A stretch of 64,000 bases of DNA from Anomaloglossus baeobatrachus (lineage: Eukaryota > Chordata > Amphibia > Anura > Aromobatidae), in contig NC_134355.1 in assembly GCF_048569485.1 (NCBI RefSeq), forward strand, positions 557,902,642 to 557,966,641. Reading direction: 5' to 3'. Made by a program: the position numbers and the translations under genes. This document shows, one piece after another, positions 54,323 through 60,300 of this stretch. The notes under the pieces are model-generated. The model did no database searches, was not told the DNA's origin, and saw nothing but the letters and a program-made list of their open reading frames with translations. Position 1 is the first letter of the stretch. Each line of letters starts with the position of its first letter.

Positions 54323-57300
54323 TGCAAGGTCCAGGGGAGGTGGGGGAGCTGCTCGGGGCAGGTGAAGCTGCAGCGGCAGCGTTTGATCTCCTGCTCCCGC
54401 TCATATAATTTGCACAGCCGCTGTCCATCTCCGGTGGTGCTGAAATCGCACACAGTGAGGGGCTGGGGAGCGGTGCATATTATATGTCTCTGCGCCCCCC
54501 TGTGATGGCACATGCCCCCCCCTGTTAGATTTGGCCCCCAGGCTGCTGCTCATTCTAAAATAAAAAAGCTTTACTTACCCCTTGCAGCGTTTCTCCCCGT
54601 GTCCCTGCTTCCACTGTGATCAGGCAGGCAGAGATCTCAGTCTGCTGTGCCGATCACATGACCGCACTGAGAACCAGGAAGTAAGGAAGAGAAGCACGGA
54701 GGGAGACAGGAGGGAGATAAACGCTGGAGGAGGTCAGGAAAGAGGGTTTTATTTTACTATGGGCAGCAGCCTGGGGGCGATATCTAACACAGGGGGACTT
54801 GTGCGATCTATATAGGGGCCATGGGCAGCACAATGGGGGCGATATCTAACACAGGGGGACTTGTGCGATCTATATCGTGGCCATGGGCAGCACTATGGGG
54901 GCGATATCTAACACAGGGGGACTTGTGCGATCTATATAGGGGTCATGGGCAGCACTATGGGGGCGATATCTAACACAGGGGGACTTGTGCGATCTATATA
55001 GGGGCCAAGGGCAGCAGCATGGGGGCGATAGCTAACACAGGGAAATGTGTGCAATCCATAGGGGACCATAGGCAGCACAGAGGAATGTATGCAATCCATA
55101 GTGGGCCATAGGCAGCACAGGGGAATGTGTGCAATCCATAGGGGACCATAGGCAGCACAGGGGAATGTATGCAATCCATAGGGGGCCATAGGCACACAGG
55201 GGAATGTATGCAATCCATAGGGGGCCATAGGCAGCACAGGGGAACGTGTGCCATCACAAGGGGGCTATATTCAATATAAGGGGGCTATATCCAGATTATG
55301 GGGGCTAATTTTAGGATGGGGGGCTATGAGGGACATATACCCTATATGATTTGTTAGAGGGACACTGGCATTATAAGATGGACCCCATTTAACATTAAAG
55401 AAAAAAAATTCTCTTTTCCTTCACCAAATTTGGGGGTGCGTCTTATAATCAGGTGCGTCTTATAAAGCGAAAAATACGGTAACCACATTTTGTAAACTAC
55501 ACCTCTCAAGGAATTCATCTAGAGATATGCTGAGCACCTTGAACCCACATATGCTTTAAAGGAATTTTAAAATGTTGAGCTGTGAAAATGATAAAAAATA
55601 CATTTTTACCACAAAAATCTTGCTATAACCCCAATTTTTTCCATTTTCACAAGGGTAACAGGAAAATTCCATGATAAAATGTGTTGTTCAATTTATCCTG
55701 AGTACAGGGATACCACATATGTGGTGGAAAACTACTGTTTGAATACAGAGCAGTGCTCGGAAAGTAAGGAGCACTATTTGAATTTTAGAGCGCCATTTTG
55801 GCTGGAATAGATTGTGGGCATCAAGTCACATTTGAAGATCTCGTGACAGCCCTTCACCTGTGACCGCAGATACCGTGACCTCACTGACTTTACTGAGATC
55901 ACCTGTGGTCAGGTTAGCTGTGGTCATAGGTGGAGGGCAGTGGGATTCTCCTGCTGTGCCTGCAACTTACCTGAATTACATCACTGCTGATTGCTGAGGC
56001 TCACTCTCTGCCTGAAGTCCACAGCAGGCAGTCATGTTCCATGAATTCGCACATGCTTTTTTTGTACTTTATTTCAAATAAAGGATTTTTTTGGTGTTTG
56101 TGTTTATTTCTTTTCACTTACAGATTTATTTCTTTTCACTTACAGATTCTCATAGATGCTTCCCATTACTAATATAGGGCTTCGTGGCAGCTATGAGCTG
56201 CGATAGACCCTTTATTACCCCTATTGCCACCACACCAGGGCAATCGGGAAGAGCTGAGTAAAGTGCTGGGATTGTCGCATCTAATGGATGCAACAATTCT
56301 GGATGGCTGCAGGCTGCTATTTTTAGGCTATGAGGGGGCCAAATAAGCATAGGTCTCCCCAGCCTGAGAATACCAGCCCCCATGCTGTTTTTTAATTTAT
56401 TTAAATAATTAAAAAAAAAAAAAGCTCCATGCGGTTCCTCATATTTTGATGCACAGCCAAGATAAGTGTACAGTTGAGGGCTGCAGCCTGTAGCCATTGG
56501 CTTTATCTGTGCTGGGTGTCAGAATATGGGGGGACCCTAAACCAATTTCTTTATTATTTATTTATTTTTACTGTACAATAGTGACCCGCAGACAGGGTCT
56601 GTGATTGGAAGCATCAGATGCTGTCACACAGGCTGGGAGCGCGTCTGATTGAAGCCAATTACGGGAAAAGCAGTGCATATGCAATGAAGGTAATGAGCGG
56701 CAATGGAAGTGAAGGAGTGGCCAGGAAGAAGTTACAGCAAAGCCGGAGCCTACGTAAGTATAGCACCACTTGGTTTATTATTTCTTTCTTTATTTTTCCT
56801 TTTTTGAATTTTTTTTTTTGATCATTAGCCGGAATTCCCTAAGAATTGCGGGCACTGGTCTGGTACTTGGGTACTTTTGAAACCACTCGAATCAAGAGTT
56901 CGGGTCCGCCCATCACTACTTTCCACCTATCCAGGGCGTGCATTAAGGATATCAATAAAAGCCTGGCATGCAAAATCTCGCAGATCCGCCACTTCACAAA
57001 CTTTCCGAAGCAAGGGTTGTCTTATTGGTTCCTTCGAGTAAGCCCAGAGTTGTGACTTACCACGAGATCTTTGTAAAAAGGCCTTGGAAACACTCTCAGG
57101 ATCTGGAGGTCTAAGGAGAGCACAAATGAAGAAATTAAATACTTTGCTTAAAAATGCACAGAATCTTATGCTTTCCAATTATAAATGTATGTATGCTCTT
57201 AAAGTATGTTTTTAAGGTAATATATCTATGTATCAATCTATATATTTATTAATTTGTTAGGATATTCTTTTTATTGAAAAGTGAAACTGCTTGTTGCATA

Positions 57301-60300
57301 AGAATTTGTATAAGGGTTTGCTCACATCTGCATATAAATCACTCCTATAATCACCCAGAAACGTGGGACGAGTGTCATGTGTATGTCACTCTGTATGTCA
57401 TGTGAGTGCTATATGAGTGTATGACTTTTTTTTCTAACCTAGAATCCATATGCAATGCATTTTTAACATCATCTTTTACATCCTAGAATACTTTATGTAA
57501 ATTCTTGCCAGTTGTCAGAATAAAGCAACAAAATATAAACATATAGCTAGCTCGATAGATATGCAGATAAATAATGTCCTAACCCCATAGATATTGTAAA
57601 CTTGCACCCTTTAATACCTTTCATGTGGCACTAAAGGGGGTTTAGACTGGTTTAACCTAATAAATAAATCTAAAACAAAAAAAACAACAATGTGGGACCC
57701 CCTCTAATTTTGATAGACAGCAAAGGAAAATCTGCGGGCTGCGGGCTGATTATCAGGCTGGGAAGGTCCATGGTTACTGCGTTCAACCTAAAAATACCAG
57801 CCATCAGCCTCCCCAGAAAAGCATCACATTAGATGCATCAATTATGGCTCTTCACCTCGGCTCTTCCCGATTGCTCTGGTGCATTGGCAATCGGATCGGA
57901 GAAATGGTGGTTGGGGTTGATGTCAGCTCTGTAGTGTCAGCTGGCATCAAACCCTAGTGTTAGTAATGTCTATCAGACACCCTCATTACTAAGCCTGTAA
58001 TTAAAAAGCAAAATTCACAGTCACAAAAATATTTATTTGAAAAAACACTCCCTGACATTTTCCCTGGTTCAGCAATTTAAAAAAATCAACAAAATCCATG
58101 CAGGTCCGACATAGTCCATGGAATCCAATGTACACAAATGGAAACCTAAAAGACAGGAACCTCACCGCTTATCACAGTCACCGGGTCTCGTGGAGCACAG
58201 TGTGAGCTCAACGTGGCTACTGCTCAAAGTCTATGGCCTCGTTCTTTGATTGTTGGTTAGTTATCAAAAAGAGGGGGGACCCCATATCAATTTTTTTTAT
58301 CATCATTTATTAATCAGGATAAACCAGGCTAAAAACTCTTTAGTGCCACATAAATGGCACTAAAGGGTACCAGTTTATAATATGTAGGGGGATTGTGACA
58401 TTATATAGCTGCAGGATATCTATCTACTGTATCTATTTAGTCTATTCTATCTAATATCTTATCTAATATCTTTCTGCCATCTAGTTATCAATTAGTTTAT
58501 ATTATTATTTTTCTCCTTTGAGATGTGTGTGTAAAATTCGGATGCTTGGTCAGTGTGCTGTCCAATTCTTTTCTCACACCCATTGACTTGAATTGTCAAG
58601 TCTCGTCCGATATGTGCGGCTACTCTTAAGGGTGCTTTACACGCTGCGACATCACTAGCGATTGCTAGCGATGTCGTGCGCGATAGTACCCGCCCCTGTC
58701 GTACGTGCGACATTTGGTGATCGCTGCCGTAGCAAATATTATCGCTACGGCAGCGTCACACGCACATACCTGTTCAGTGACGTTGCTGTGACCGCCGAAC
58801 AATCCCTCCTTCAAGGGGGAGGTGCGTTCGGCGTCACAGCGATGTCACTAAGCGGCCGCCCAATAGCAGAGGAGGGGCGGAGATGAGCGGGCGGAAGATC
58901 CCGCCCACCTCCTTCCTCATTGCCGGTGGACGCAGGTAAGGAGATGTTCGTCGCTCCTGCGGTATCACACATAGCGATGTGTGGTGCCGCAGAAATGAGG
59001 AACAACCTGCGGCATGCCCCGAAGGAGCGACGTGTCAACGATCACCGTTTTTTGCCGTTTTTTCGATCGTTGAACATCGCTCCTAGCTGTTACACGCTGC
59101 GATGTCGCTAACGGCGCCAGATGTGCGTCACAACCACCGTGACCCCGACGATATATCGTTAGCGATGTTGCAGCGTGCAAAGCACCCTATAGTGTGCTGT
59201 AATTGTTTCTGCCTTTTCTGGCTGAGGAAAAACTTGCAGATCAGAACTGACTCAATAGATGACGTTGGTGAGAGGGCAGTGTTTTTTTTTTCTCGCATGT
59301 CACTCATCCGATATATACGGTAATGTGAGCGAACCCTTATACACATAAACATATATACTTATACCTGATTCCATATATTTGAACTTGAGCTGTGTTTACC
59401 TGAAATACTGCACAGAATATTCCTCCAATGTGTATGGCTTAACTTCTTCCTGTTGGCTAAACTCATCAAACGAAGAGCCGATTAATTCTGATTTCCGCTG
59501 TTCTGGAGACATAGCAATCATACGCTAAGGACAAAAAATAAATATAGAAGTTAATAAGCATTGTCTTACTAGACATATAATTTATGTCACATTTATTAAA
59601 CACGTAAAGAAGGGCACTGTGTACATTACAACGGCCATTTGCTTACCAGCATTTCAGAGCTAGGTTTGGTAAGGGTTGGTACAATATAGATAGCATCCAA
59701 AGACACAGCACCACTGTTCCCAGTCCTTTCATTTTGTGCATGGGTCCAGCTCAGTCCATTTTGAAGTTCCGGGCTTCTGTTAAGAAGAAGCAGATCCCCA
59801 TTTCGAAAGCTTAACAGGTCTGGTTCATCTAAAAATAGAGATAAAAATTTGTGATGAGCTCAGAAATACCTTGCTATAAAAGTTCATCTCTTGACTTTGG
59901 GTTTACACTTTGTCCTACTGTGAAACTGTAGGGGAGTGCAGCCCGTACTAAGGATGTTGCTTTACTGTGACTTTAAGACTTTGTTGTACTGTGGCTTTAA
60001 GAGACTGCTCCCCTGCAGAGCACAATGGAATGGCCTGCATCTCCTCTGCTGCTGTGTATTTGTTTGGTCTGCCCTGAGAAAAGTGCAGAGAGAAGCAGGA
60101 AGTGGCAGACAGTGTGAGAGAGTTCCAGGACGTGCAGAGGGATGCATACAGGAGAGTCAATATCCTGCCTGCTAGAAGATGCCGCCTGATGAACCCAGCT
60201 GCCTGGTGAATCGTGGGAAGAGAAGTCCCGCATTGCCCACCCGGAGTGAAGTGCGCACCACCGTACCGTCAAGCCTCAGGGCAGACCAGTCCTGCGGACA

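Larger units (their letters stand above)
57314..59336. mobile_element. Composite TIR element filling most of MYO7B intron 3
   Basis: Ends GGGTTTGCTCACATC and GATGTGAGCGAACCC-type inverse; flanks read GTATAA on the left and TTATAC on the right. The interior contains family 1 copy 7 and a block shared with 49440-49860 and 56060-56620. The intron is 2,289 bp and this element covers about 2,023 bp of it. Confidence 0.6.

Noticed and set aside
56921-56952. GT donor at 56926 for exon d
   Set aside because: Reaching it passes an in-frame TAG and loses the conserved [11 protein letters not shown] junction; the AT-AC pair fits exactly.
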